DNA of 64,000 bases from Amphiura filiformis (GCF_039555335.1 NC_092631.1:12647701-12711700), one strand, 5' to 3'; positions 1 through 11,270 are shown, counted from the stretch's first letter. Made by a program: numbers and translations. The notes: generated from the sequence alone by a model not told the origin.

Positions 1-780
1 ATCCAGAAAATTTGATAGTTAAATGGTATTAGTAACATGCTTTTGTTCATTCCGTGTGAAAATTAATTTAGGTCCTGATGTGAGTGATGTCAACTTCAAA
101 CAATTTGAACGCCATGTTTTTCACATACGAGTAAAGCAAAGCAGACCTACTTAAATTCGCAAAGTTGTGATATAAAGTATGATATAATATCAAATAGTGT
201 TTTGACATTTTCAGGAAACCTGCAAATGCTAAAAAAAATATCAAATTTCATGAATTGCACACTTTCCTGAACCAGCAAGTCAAATATATATCTATCTGGA
301 CTAAAAATTTTAAATAATATGTCACTGAATAAAAGAACAACATCTATCAGCCATTTGGTAAATTTGCAGTCAAATAACTCTCGTCAGGCAAAAACGACGC
401 CACTACTTAAGGCAATGGTACAGAAATGAAATTTGATACACATAATAAAAATGCAAATTTTGTCATAAAAATGCAAATTGATTATGGAAATTAGTTAATT
501 ATATATAAGTATGTATTTATGATATTATTATGCAAATAAGGTATTTGTAATTTTCACTTTTTCAAAGTTCATTAATCTAATGTTCAGGCACCATTCATGT
601 GGGAATTTGACCCTTAAAATATCATCAATTAAAAAAACATATGAGTTATCCTTGCGTATATAGTATGGCAGAACTACTGTGCAGCCACTGTGACATGCCT
701 AATATGATACTGGAAGGTTTTTATTTGGAAGAAATTTTATTTTTATAATTTATTATGAATGATATTTTAATCTTTTCTAG
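1..780. other. AT-rich intronic sequence, no gene seen
   Basis: No coding exon, RNA gene or clear repeat is visible. The stretch ends in a pyrimidine-rich run and a TTTTCTAG acceptor just before the integrin exon at 781, so it is most simply the 3' part of an intron whose upstream exons lie off the left edge. Confidence 0.5.
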
Positions 781-912
781 GTCAACCACAAGTGATAACG
801 TTAAAAGTACGTCTTGCAAACAATTATCCATTGGATGTATACTTGCTCATGGACCTAAGTGCATCTATGAGACACGATCTCCGAAACTTGGTACGACTTG
901 GTGCTGATATAG
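781..912 (+). CDS. Integrin beta exon: start of beta-I domain with MIDAS
   Basis: The exon is bounded by TTTTCTAG and GGTAAAT and is read with two bases carried in and one carried out (43 whole codons). It encodes a strand ending in YPLDVYLLMDLSASM, followed by RHDLRNLVRLGADI. The DLSAS segment fits the DxSxS metal-ion-dependent adhesion site that opens the integrin beta-I domain. There is no lesion inside the exon. No partner exon is visible in the minus-strand copy, because that part lies beyond the right edge. Confidence 0.9.
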
Positions 913-2401
913 GTAAATAATTCGGATACCGTATTTTCCTGAGTATAAGCTACGGCTCATAATGTTTGGGTTTCACGTTGATTTAGTGTAGGTATCATGC
1001 ACATTGACGTATAAATGACGTAAACATTAACCACTTGAGGTTGCTGAACTGACTTTATATACCACTGGTATTTGAACGGGTCAAGCTTGTAAGGCTGGTT
1101 TGAGCTGCAATATTCAGTTGATATGCGCTCTCCAGATGATCTGAGAGAGGTCATTTCAATATTCCCCTTCCGAACTGAAATATATTTAGGGGGCATTAGA
1201 AAGAGTTAGATGACATCTCCCATTCACCCGTGTGTGTTGAATTAACTACGTAATAATCACACACTCGTTTAAAATTTAAAATATTAAAAACCCGACACAG
1301 GTACCTGGTGTAATACCAACCAAGCATTTCACTATTTCGTATACTGAATGTGGATGACGGTGTGCTGCCATTCATACTTCTGTTCATAAAAATATCAAAC
1401 TCACTCGATAGTATCAATCATAAGGCATATTCTAGCCAAATTTGGACACCATCCGGCTATTGTCCCTTGCAATATTCATACATATTGGTCATAGTGCCCA
1501 TATTTGGCATTTGGCAAATACACAAATATTATACAGAATTATATACGCTAGAAATTCCCACAAACGGAAAACAGTTAGCTCCTCTTTTGATGTATGGCGA
1601 GTGTGGCCTTCAGCACGTAAAATTAGGAAAGCTATTTAGCATAACAAAGGGTTAGTTCCCATTACACTGTGGAGCAAGTTAAGTAGTTATTTGCAAATAC
1701 ACTATTAAATCACGGCGAGATGATGTCATAGCTCATTAAATTTGTTGTAATTACAACATCTACGCCACAATGTCAAAAAACATTTGCAGAAAACAATAGT
1801 CAGTTCAGCCTTGGCAGCTGATAATATACGACAATACATTAAGGAGAATGGTCGGATTGCATTACATGCATATATTCATCTTGGTTGAATGACATTGGTA
1901 GACTTGAAGCTATGCATTGATTCGCTTCAAGTCGGTGACGTATAGATGCTGATTTCGCTGGTCGGAGTATCGAATCGCGTCGTGTAATCGAATCGTGTAA
2001 TGTTAATCGCGCAGAGGGTACACGTACGCGTACAAAGGCGGTTTGTGGGCACGCTTGCAACGCAACCGTTAAAACCAATGACTTTTTGAGAAAAAGACCA
2101 AATTTGATTTTCTATGCCAATTTCTTTTTCGTCTACCATAATGTTTTTTAGCAACTTACCCTAAAGTCGATGAAAACTGTATAGTTTTATTCTAAAGACA
2201 CAAAACTAGAGACAGGTTTCTCAAATTTTAGAATGTGTCTTTGTTTGAAAACAATATGGGGTTGATGTATTTCAAAAAGGAACAAAACTTGACTTTTAAT
2301 TTTTTTTTTAAAGTTTGGCAATTCGTTGTTCAAAATTTGAGCCTATATTTTAAGTATTGTTAAAATTCATTTAAACTTATTTAAAAATAATTCTAAAATT
2401 T
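913..2401. other. Intronic sequence, no exon found
   Basis: This is where the next beta-I exons of the plus-strand integrin copy would be expected, but no matching reading frame with splice borders is seen. The open frames present (for example around 1350-1655 and 1839-2154) match nothing recognised. The block at about 2070-2240 recurs in degenerate form at about 4190-4360, which marks it as dispersed or duplicated intron sequence. Confidence 0.4.
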
Positions 2402-3229
2402 GAAAACATTATATTTTGTTTTATCTTAATGTATATATAATAGAGCTCCATTATTTATATTGTTGAATTTCAAGGTAAGTTGCATCATTTCGAATTGGGT
2501 TTTATTTTGTAAAGCCCGATACTGACTCCACCTGTACATTTTAATTTCATCGCGGGATGCTGAGATGTTTAGAAAGCATCGCAGCATCGCATACCGCTGC
2601 GAAGTGGAGTCAGGATCGGGCTTAATTCGAACCACCAGCATCCATGGTTCGATGTAGAGAGTCTTTCCTATTCAGAGGAAATATTGCAATTACACACCTT
2701 ATTGCCTTTTAACAATAACCAATGACACTAGCACGTTATTCCAGTCAAGCACCAATCTTTAATCCTATTGTTGAAGAGGATAATAAGCTTATACTTATGT
2801 ATAGCATTCGTAAAAAAGCTTAAGTCTTGGTTTGCTTTGGTTAAGTCCTGTTCAAGTGGTGGATTAACCAACAATTAACAATGAGAGTACATTCCTGAAC
2901 CTCGTTCAGTTGGCGATGATTTGAAGTGACCGCCAATTATGACCATTTGATATTTAATAGGCTCTCTACATCGAACCATGGATGCTGGTGGTTCGAATTA
3001 AGCCCGATCCTGACTCCACTTCGCAGCGGTATGCGATGCTGCGATGCTTTTCAAACATCTCAGCATCCCGCGATGAAATTAAAATGTACAGGTGGAGTCA
3101 GTATCGGGCTTTAGGAATAAAAAAGTATCCCAATTCGAAATGATGCGCTTGAGAATTCAACAATATAAATAATGGTAGCTCTATTATAATACACATTAAT
3201 GATAAAATTCCAAAATATAATACGTTTTC
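2402..3229. mobile_element. Foldback element with about 260-bp inverted arms
   Basis: The left arm (2402-2661) and right arm (2962-3229) are inverted copies of each other with scattered mismatches and small indels. Both contain the landmark GCCCGAT..TGACTCCAC and a CATCGAACCATGGATGCTGG segment. The 300-bp spacer has no coding sequence. This is the structure of a non-autonomous foldback or MITE-like element; no target-site duplication could be assigned by eye, so the family is unknown. Confidence 0.7.
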
Positions 3230-3292
3230 TGTCTTTGCTTGTCACGTGGTAGCGATTATATTTTTAAATAAGTTTCAAATGAATAACAACAA

Positions 3293-3374
3293 GACTTAGT
3301 GGCCGAGTGGTCTAAGGCGCTAGGCTCATAGAGTACTAAGCGTTGCGCCGTGAGTTCGAACCCCGCCTCTGCCA
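3293..3374 (+). pseudogene. tRNA-Leu-like pseudogene or SINE head
   Basis: The stretch has a clear A-box-like D arm (GTGGCCGAGTGGTCTAAGG), typical of leucine and serine tRNAs, and a B-box-like T loop (GAGTTCGAACCCC), ending in CTCTGCCA. The 5' acceptor strand (GACTTAG) does not pair with the 3' strand (CTCTGCC), and the T stem has a mismatch, so a working tRNA is unlikely. It is best read as a degenerate tRNA copy or the head of a tRNA-derived SINE. Confidence 0.5.
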
Positions 3375-4496
3375 AACTTTAAAAGAAGTAAATTAAAATT
3401 TGACTTTTTTTAATTTCATATTTGGGAAATGTGACTGGGAGAATTTTTGTATGGTGTGGAGTGGTGTGATAGGGCATGTACTTTAACTGGCCGGCGCGGT
3501 CCGGTGACTAAGTCTTTATTGGGCGTTTTATCGGCAGTCAACGAGTAATGACGTGAATACATCAACAAATCGTTTCCTATCATCTGGATCTAATATTTTG
3601 CTATTTAATTTATCTTTCTCGATTATTAACTTTCGGTACTGAATTAATTCAAGCAATAATTATTGCCAGCAATGAATGTTCAAAAAAATGTATTTTGTGG
3701 CATTTAGACTATTTTAATTGTCGTCTGCAATCGCTATCGCTATGATAAGTATAACTATAAATGCAAAAGCGACGAGCGATGCGTCGTAAAATTCGGCGAT
3801 TGCACATCGCTTTCCAAAAGCGGTGCATCGCAATCGCTCGGCAATCGAGTATAAATTCAGCTTTACCGCTCTTACGTATCATTGGAGGTTACAAATGGTA
3901 AGGTAGACTTATCAACAAATGAACCAAATCCTAACTGCAAATCGTCTGACAAAGACTTCAATTCTCGTTCTGATAAAGATAGGGGGAGAAAAACACGAGT
4001 TGATATATTAAATTAGGAGCTTTGAATTGTTTTATTCGTTAAGTGTGCACGCAAGGTCACTCCTAACCCTAAGTGGAAATTTTAGATATTGTATTGTATC
4101 TTTAAAAGTAATGATGATAAGTACATAAAAGTATACATTTTCAGAAAGGAAATGATGCCAGAAATATGTTGCGAGAGCACGTCAGATTTCTGAACAAAAT
4201 TAAGCAGTCTTTTAAAAAAGCGCCAAATTTGTTTTTCCATGCCATTTTTTTTTCTATCTACCATAGCAACTTACCTTAAATTTCCATATTGATGGAAACT
4301 TCATAATGTTCTAAAGACACAAAACTAGGAACTGTTCTCTCAAATTTTAGAATTAGGGCCTTATACTATTTTTATACCTTAAAATATCCCAAATTTTGAA
4401 CAACGAAAATTTAATGTACATGTTTTAAGTTATTGGCTTGTAAAAGTTTGCAATGGGCCAAAATGTCCAAATTCCTGATTACACACTACCAAAATG
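3375..4496. other. Intronic sequence with duplicated block
   Basis: No exon is seen. A direct but degenerate copy of the 2070-2240 block lies at about 4190-4360, sharing the phrase TAAAGACACAAAACTAG. A run around 3720-3860 is rich in GCGATCGC-like words but shows no gene. Confidence 0.4.
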
Positions 4497-5022
4497 AATG
4501 AAGAACTGAACTTTTGTTCGCAACACATTAAGTTGCTCACCTGAAATGTTCAGTTGATAAGACTACAACCTTCTTCAGCAGAATGATCCAGTTCATTGAT
4601 CGATTTGACTTATGACGTCAGAACTGGATTGTAGACTGTTGATTAATTGTAGCGCCCCCTCCTTATTCAAAGAAGGTTAGCCCGGATGTGAATAGCCTCT
4701 TTGACTCCTTTTAATGGTTCTCTGTCGAGGATCTGTACTTTAATTAGGTCACGGTGATGTCCTGGAGACTATATGTGTGCTGAGATACCTCGGATGCCAA
4801 AGAGCCTGAGGGGATTCACATCCGGGCTAACCAACCTTCTTTGAATAAGGACGGGTGAGGGCGCTACAATTTATCTACGACTCAGTTCTGACGTCACAAG
4901 TCGCCAAATTCATCAACGTACTGGAGGATTCTGCTGTAGAAGGTTGTAGTCTTAATAACCGAAGATTTCAGGCGAGTAACTTAATGTGTGTTGCGAACAA
5001 AAGTTAAATTCTTCATTTATTT
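4497..5022. mobile_element. Foldback element, inverted arms of about 210 bp
   Basis: The left arm (about 4497-4705) and right arm (about 4800-5022) are inverted copies. Landmarks are CTTCTTCAGCAGAATGATC in the left arm, against GATTCTGCTGTAGAAGG in the right, and TTAGCCCGGATGTGAATAGC near the centre. The outer part of each arm resembles the sequence at 11725-11765, just ahead of the LINE endonuclease frame, which suggests the palindrome was built from a LINE 5' region. No coding sequence is present. Confidence 0.7.
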
Positions 5023-5628
5023 AATTACCAACACAAATGAACTTACTACCCAAATGACTTTACCAGGATTATTGTGTGTGACTGCAATGCGCGCAAAAAT
5101 CTACAATTTTAGTGCTAAAATGGCCCAAAACCAAATTTATATTAATTTTGGTATAAAGCAGACCAAAAGATTGTGCACATCACAAATGTTGGTCAATGTT
5201 GTCACAGTATTTTGACCCTTTTCGTAACATCGAATTAATGACAATAGCTGTCATTATTGCTTGTATCCATGAAGTCTGAAGGTTGCCCAATGTGTGGAAA
5301 TGCAAAAGTACTTTTTAGAGCAAATATGCAAATGTTAAATTCTATTATTATTATTTCCCCAGCGATTAGTTTCTTTCTTTCTTTTTGTCAAAGCATATTA
5401 TTTTATGTGTGAATGGGCCATCACCTGTCACGTCATTTTGCTGGTCTTATGGTGGCGCCCATGACCACATCAGAATTTATCCATGCAGAATTTATAAATT
5501 AATTGTCACTTACTGTTGCAGCCAGTGTATGTGCGTATGTCATGTATGTGGTGCGTGTTTGTTGTTGTTGCTGTTGTGGCTGTTGTTGTTGCTGCTGCTC
5601 TATCTATATATATTTGTTTGTTTTGTAG

Positions 5629-5724
5629 TTAATTTGTAACGGTTGGGGCAATTGCACATGTGAAGGTAAATGTCGATGTAATGATGACTCACCATTCACC
5701 GGAGACACATGCGAAGATTGCGCG
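5629..5724 (+). CDS. Integrin beta exon: I-EGF4 (plus copy)
   Basis: The 96-bp phase-0 exon lies between TTTTGTAG and GGTACGT. It encodes 32 residues with the cysteine pattern of a fourth integrin EGF module: LICNGWGNCTCEGKCRC, then NDDSPFTGDTCEDCA. It has the same length, phase and donor (GTACGTAT) as the minus-strand exon 46465-46560, with only a handful of residue changes. An inverted-repeat transposon starts 8 bp beyond the exon end, so the splice donor survives but is abutted. Confidence 0.93.
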
Positions 5725-5732
5725 GTACGTAT

Positions 5733-6424
5733 CCCAGCAAACACAAAAACGTTTTAAAAACGTTTTAAATGAGTTATATTTTGGCTTTTGGTTTAGGAAA
5801 AAACGTTTTAATAACATTAAAATGTCGGGTTATATAAAGGTCATGATAACGTTTTAAAACGTTTTGTATGAAAACACACTACAAAAATATTTTTAAGATG
5901 TTTTCAAAATATTATTGTAAACAATTTTTGCAAACATTTCTTACCAAATATTGTTTTCAACACTTTTAACATTATGTTAAAATATTTGCACCCAGCAAAC
6001 ACAGAAATGTTCTTTAAATGTTTTTTTCAAAACGTTTTAATAACATTTAAATGTCTGGTTATATAAAGGTCATGAAAACGTTTTTAAAACGTTATTGCAA
6101 ATATTTTGGGCAAACATTTTTCGCAAAATATTTTTTCAACCCCAAAATAACATTCTGTTTAAAATGTTTTGTATCAATTTTTCAAAAATGTTTTTTGAAT
6201 GTTATTAAAACGTTTTTATACCCTTTATATAACCCGACATTTAAACATTTTGTCTAAAACATTTTTATTTGCTGGGCAATAGATTATCAAGAAATGTTTT
6301 TTAATGTTATGAAAACGTTTTATACTCTTAATATACCCTTTATATAACCCGACATTTAAACGTTTTCTGACAACCTTTTATAACCCTTTGCGAATTATGT
6401 CGAAAACGTTTTGTGTTTGCTGGG
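5733..6424. mobile_element. CCCAGCAAACAC inverted-repeat element, copy A
   Basis: The element begins CCCAGCAAACACAAAAACG and ends with the reverse form GTTTTGTGTTTGCTGGG. The interior is built from many AACGTTTT and AAACG words in both orientations, plus phrases such as GGGTTATATAAAGG that recur in the other copies (22533-23109, 63027-63596, fragment 36740-36869). It has no coding capacity. The flanks read AT on both sides, and copy B has TT on both sides, consistent with a 2-bp target duplication, although two bases are weak evidence. It sits in the intron right after the I-EGF4 donor. Confidence 0.8.
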
Positions 6425-7074
6425 ATGACACCATCTTTCGTAATTTAATTAAACAAAATTTGTATACTTCCGTTCCGAGGATTCCAACTAAACACACCTA
6501 CACAACGAAGATCTCGTGCACGACTAAGACCTAGATACGCGTCCTCTGAAACGTCGAAAAGCGGGGTCCGATCATATACCGTTATAGATTTACACGTTTC
6601 GACCCTTGCCCGTGGTGCGAAAAGCTAATAGAACCCATTCATGTTGTATTTATTAGTTGGTGATTACAACTCTCACAAAATGGTGCACACCATGATGCAG
6701 TCATGACTACAGTAGAATTCACCACGACCTTTGCAGGACTTAAACCCCATTAAAAGTTATTAAACCAAGATAACACTCATTGAAAACAGCTCAACTGATT
6801 AAATCAGATCTTCACTGGTTAAATCCACACTACACATGTTTCTATTTTACCTGTGCAATGAGCAATGAGCTGGTATTATAGTTTCAGTTGGGTGAACGAT
6901 TATAAAGCAAACGCAAGGTAACAATACTGTGTGGGCTTTTGTTTACGAAATGAGACAATAGTCTGCTTATTGTTAACCAGCATTCTTGAAAATGAGAAGC
7001 ATAATGGTTGCAGACTTAACACGGTTTGGAAATAATTTCTTCATATTTTTTGGTGTTATCTGTCGTTTACATAT
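6425..7074. other. Intronic sequence, nothing recognised
   Basis: No exon, RNA gene or strong repeat structure was seen between the inverted-repeat element and the tandem duplication that follows. The segment around 6700-6770 resembles sequence at about 9100-9160, so part of it is probably a dispersed repeat. Confidence 0.4.
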
Positions 7075-7415
7075 CCTTCCTAAAACACAAAAGTGCGAAT
7101 ATTTCCAAACACCTAAATTAGCTAAAAATTTAGGACATGTTACAAAACTATATTTTCTAGAACTTCAGAGAATACTTTAAATATTGGCCGGTTATTTTTC
7201 ACACAGTGACGTTAACTAGGCAATGTCCTATTACCTATAACATACACTAAAACACCAAAGTGCAAATATTTCCAAACACCTAAATTAGCTAAAAATTTAG
7301 GACATGTTACAAAACTATATTTTCTAGAATTCCAGAGAATACTTTAAATATTGGCCAGTTATTTTTCACACAGTGACGTTAACTAGGCAATTGCCTATAC
7401 TTCTAACATACACTA
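7075..7415. repeat. Two-copy tandem duplication, about 167-bp unit
   Basis: Two nearly identical head-to-tail units each contain ATATTTCCAAACACCTAAAT and end with CACAGTGACGTTAACTAGGC. The units differ by only a few bases, so the duplication is recent relative to the surrounding intron. Confidence 0.85.
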
Positions 7416-7931
7416 TTTGTAGAGGTCACGCGTCAATGGTGAGAGCACTGTGTATTGTGTACGGACAGTAACTGCAGTATGCATAATATGTCATACTCAG
7501 TCCTTAAAAGTCCTGCAGAATTGTGTATTTGATCAGAAAGCACAGAAATGGGCACAGATGTAGCTCTTGATTATGTTAAACATAACGAGGTAAGGTCATC
7601 ATTATTGCTCATATTCTGTTAACAACCGCACCAGAAAAAGTATAGTTTCACCTATCTGCAACATACAGTTCTTGAGTTATAAGGGAAAGATCAAAGATCA
7701 TATTTTGACATCTACACGGATCAAATCCTTTAAAAAAACTCAGATTTTGACCAGTATGATCTCAAATTGTTCCTCTTGCACAAGAATAGTTTGCACAATC
7801 TAGGATTTTTTGTTACATAGGTAACATTGCAAATAAGACACGATCAATACAGATCAATGGTGAATTGGGGATTGCCCTCTGTTATCTAAGTTTATGACCA
7901 TTGCAACATTCTTGATGTTTACTATATACAG

Positions 7932-8047
7932 ACGTGTAAGGGACGCTGTTCATCGTTTCAAGCCTGTGTTTTGTGTGAGGTTTTTGACAAAGGACCTGTG
8001 TGATATGTGCAAGGCTCCAATAAATATCGTGGACAATCTTGTTCAAT
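7932..8047 (+). pseudogene. Integrin beta-tail exon with 14-bp frameshift deletion
   Basis: The exon starts after TATACAG and ends before GTAAGT. It opens TCKGRCSSFQACVLCEVFDK, the cysteine-rich start of the integrin beta tail domain. The minus-strand counterpart (42943-43072) is 130 bp; this one is 116 bp. The gap falls just after FDK, where the minus copy reads GPLTKDQCDMC. In this copy the frame shifts there and meets TGA three codons later. The downstream bases still align with the paralogue in the other frame, so the lesion is a simple deletion. Confidence 0.85.
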
Positions 8048-8309
8048 GTAAGTGTGAAATAAGAATTGGATCATATACTCTTGAAAGGGTGGAACTAGAC
8101 ATTATGTAAAGCATCACAATTAACGTTACTGGCTACAATTACAATTGCGTTACAATGTGATAAAGCAATGAACATGTCATCTCACATAACCTCCTTAAAT
8201 CCTTGAATTTCTTCCTCTGGAATATCTCCAGAATCCGTTTTTTATATTGATCAAAAAAACAAATTAGACAACGCTAATGCTCTTATACCGTATCTGGTTT
8301 TAGGTCTAC

Positions 8310-8560
8310 CGATATTGCTAGCCTCCAGCGCTTACAGAACAGAGCTGCTCGCATTGTATTCCAAGTCCCTCGTTGCCACTCGTCATCCGAGCTCCTTGAC
8401 TCACTCCATTGGCTACCCATCGAAAACGTATCATATTTAAAATCATCTTGTACATCTACAAGTCACTGAACGATCTGTCACCAATCTACCTGTCTGATTG
8501 TTTGAAGACCTATATCCCAGAGGGTCTAGTTGTCCCAGGAGCAGCAGATGAATTGGTGAT
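8310..8560 (+). pseudogene. 3' fragment of a LINE reverse transcriptase ORF
   Basis: The frame reads SLQRLQNRAARIV, then LLDSLHWLPI, and after a small frameshift FKIILYIYKSLNDLSPIYLS. This is the familiar C-terminal thumb region of CR1/L2/jockey-type LINE proteins. There is no reverse transcriptase core upstream and frame is lost twice, so it is a dead 5'-truncated insertion inside the integrin intron. The open frame continues to 8810 without recognisable similarity. Confidence 0.75.
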
Positions 8561-8810
8561 AGGTCTTTCAGTGTACATGGTTCCAATTGTGGAACAACAT
8601 CCTTTTAAACATCAGAGTTTCCCCCACTGTAGATATCGTTTAATATTTTCTAAACATCCCATAACCAAAATTAAATGTACAAATCCAGTTTACAAGTCCA
8701 AACAAAATGAGTTTTTCATAGCAAAGTCACAAATTAATGAATTAACTAATGAAGGTACTTGCGAATTAAACCAACGTTTCTTAAATGATTTAAAAATGAT
8801 CGAAATGTGA

Positions 8811-10169
8811 TCATTGAATTTTTTGGAATCGAAAATTACGGATAGAAGATGAAATAGAAATGTTGGATGAGCCGATGCGAATGAATCCCTTTGTTGTTTT
8901 GATCCTAGAACACCTGTACATCTGGTTTGTTACCAGTAAGTTTGACAAAATAGTTGACATCACGAATTTCAATAACAAATGATGATTCCAATTTTGTTGA
9001 TAATATTGCACAATCCGCATCTGACTTATTTTGATTAAAAGAAAGGTAAAGTTGGGTGTCGTCAGCATAAAATTGTAATTAATGTTATGGTTCATAGTGC
9101 AGTGTCGTCCACGGCAAATTCACCGTGACCTTTCCAGTCATAAACCCGCTTATTGAAGATTAAACCGATATATGCAGTACTAAACCATTATATAGTAATC
9201 TATTGTCCAATGCAAATTTATTACCACCTGATAATATTGATCCAATGAGCGACCGAATTGTCCGCTACGGACGACTAATCCAATCGATAATGACGCTATT
9301 GACATGTACGAGCGGAGCTCCACTGACCAAGTTTTGGGGTATTTTTCACTGGTTTGCAGCTGTTTGCTGTCATTTACTCATCAAGGCGGACCACCGTTAT
9401 TATAAGGACTATGCCAATTATTTAAAGATTGACATGTAGAGAATAAGCCATAATTGATTGACAGAAAGTACTAAATTTGTACCTATGACGGTTTTATGAC
9501 ACCAATATTCCAAATACGACCAAAAAATGGCTGCCCGGTGAAGCAAAATGTGCATTGGAATAACACGGCGAGTTTGGATAGATGTTAGGATTTCTTTTTA
9601 ATAAAAATGTATGTTCCCCCATTATTAAAGCTTGCACCGGGTTGAAGATTCAGATATTTGGAAAAGAATAAGTAATTGAAACATAGAGCAAGTACTAAGA
9701 TCATAGCTTTTATACTTTTTGATATATGATGCTAACTAGTTCATCCCGTATAGCTACAACACAGCGCTACCAGTAGGGTTCAATTGCCTATTGTGAGTGC
9801 CCCTGTGTTGTGTGCATACATGTAGTTAACAATAACTGCATGATGTGCATATGACAACCGGTCCAGTGTAAATGGAAAAACAAATAAGGCCAATAACCGA
9901 ACCCTGTGGTACACAATATAAAAGAGATACCGCTTGTAGCTTGTTTAATCAGTTAAATAAGATAAAAGCCACTGCAGTTCCAGCTGCTTCCAGACGTTGC
10001 ATCATGATACGGTGGCTGATCAATCGAAAGCAACGAATCAAAGTAACGATATTGCCTTTGATTCGCTCTGTAGGCAGACTGACTCATAGCTGTCAAGTAT
10101 ATGGTTATTACTGAGGTGACGTAATAGTCTAGCAAGTATGGTGCGTTCATGTGGGGAGGATCATTTAAT
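8811..10169. other. Intronic sequence, no gene recognised
   Basis: Small open frames (for example 9203-9439 and 9872-10114) lack splice context or recognisable motifs. The segment around 9100-9190 shares phrases with about 6700-6770, suggesting an old dispersed repeat. Confidence 0.4.
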
Positions 10170-10272
10170 ATTCTTAGTCAGTGGAAGTGGTCTATTACGT
10201 AGACACATAATCTGATTAGACACAGACTACAGACTAGACAATCATGATTTTGGGTGTCGTCTATCAGGCGGT
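10170..10272. repeat. Dispersed repeat, ATTCTTAGTCAGTGG family
   Basis: The copy begins ATTCTTAGTCAGTGGAAGTG and ends GTGTCGTCTATCAGGC. The same sequence occurs at 21329-21468, where its first half is duplicated in tandem. The family is not identified. Confidence 0.65.
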
Positions 10273-10515
10273 AGACGACCTCACGTCATCATGAGTGTTG
10301 ATAACGCGTAACGCGCTCATAGAGGTTCGCATTATGTATCGCGTTGTATGCGTATACGCAGTGCGGAATCGTGCTAGCAGTACGCGTATCAAAAGATGAG
10401 AAGTTGTAAACAAGTTTCGTTCATTTTAGAAAAAGGGGAGTTTTTATGACGGTAACTTAATTTTTGCTTTAAAAAATAGTTTACAGTTATTAAAATAATA
10501 TTTAACTGACTAAGA

Positions 10516-10710
10516 ATTCGCTACTTGCACGGTTCCGCCATTATGCACTATGTGCGGGGAGAGCCTCGAACTGGCAGCATACATGAATGGGAATTGAACT
10601 AGTCATAACGTTCTGTGTAAGGTTACATAATTCTTCCTTTCATGTATGCTGCCAGTTCGAGGCTCTCCCCGCACATAGTGCATAATGGCGGAACCGTGCA
10701 AGTAGCGAAT
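10516..10710. repeat. Perfect long hairpin, 72-bp arms
   Basis: The arms 10516-10587 and 10639-10710 are reverse complements with no mismatch seen by eye. They begin ATTCGCTACTTGCACGG and end in the mirrored form. The loop is about 51 bp. Perfect arms imply a recent origin or ongoing correction. The element is non-coding; a transcript through it would fold into a strong stem. Confidence 0.85.
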
Positions 10711-11270
10711 GAGAATAAACGATAGGACTTTTTATTTTGCCTATCCTCTACCTATGATAGACGACAGGCAGGTCCATTATTTTTATCGTAGTGGATGCCG
10801 GCGCACGCATCCACTACTCAAAAACTTCCTATAATTTATTCTCTAATTTGTAGGTGAATAAATTCAAATAATTACAAAAGTCACCAAAATCAAGAATCTT
10901 TATCAGTATTTGAAAAGAAATCCAAATCCCACTCCTCGCCTGTTAGGCCTTTAGTAATGTTCAAAACTGATTAAAACAAAAGAATGGTTCTGTTAATGTT
11001 ATATTATATTGTTTTATCTACTGATTTCCAAGTACAGAGTGCACTTATAATTTTTCTAGCCAGTATCTTTATACATATTAGATATAATTTTATTTCTTTT
11101 AAGGCGCAATATCCAAAGGTTAAACAACAAAAATACAGCAACAACGAGAATACAGAGCTTTAGTTTTAAATATTATTTCTTAATTTATTTGTCTTTTCAC
11201 TGACGCGGTTAACAAAACAAAATGAACAGGGATGAAGGAAAATACATTTTTTCCCTTCTGTTTCATACAG
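10711..11270. other. Intron with conserved paralogous segment
   Basis: The stretch at about 11100-11160 (AAGGCGCAATATCC and the CAACAA-rich run after it) matches the reverse complement of 40045-40105, which lies at the same distance upstream of the paralogous exon in the minus-strand integrin gene. This shared intron sequence supports a segmental duplication. No exon is present. Confidence 0.5.

Noticed and set aside
3293-3374. Functional tRNA-Leu gene
   Set aside because: The acceptor strands do not pair and the anticodon arm cannot be drawn cleanly; kept as a tRNA-like pseudogene.
8409-8810. 133-codon ORF as a host gene
   Set aside because: Its first third is a LINE C-terminal fragment after a frameshift; the rest has no recognisable family.
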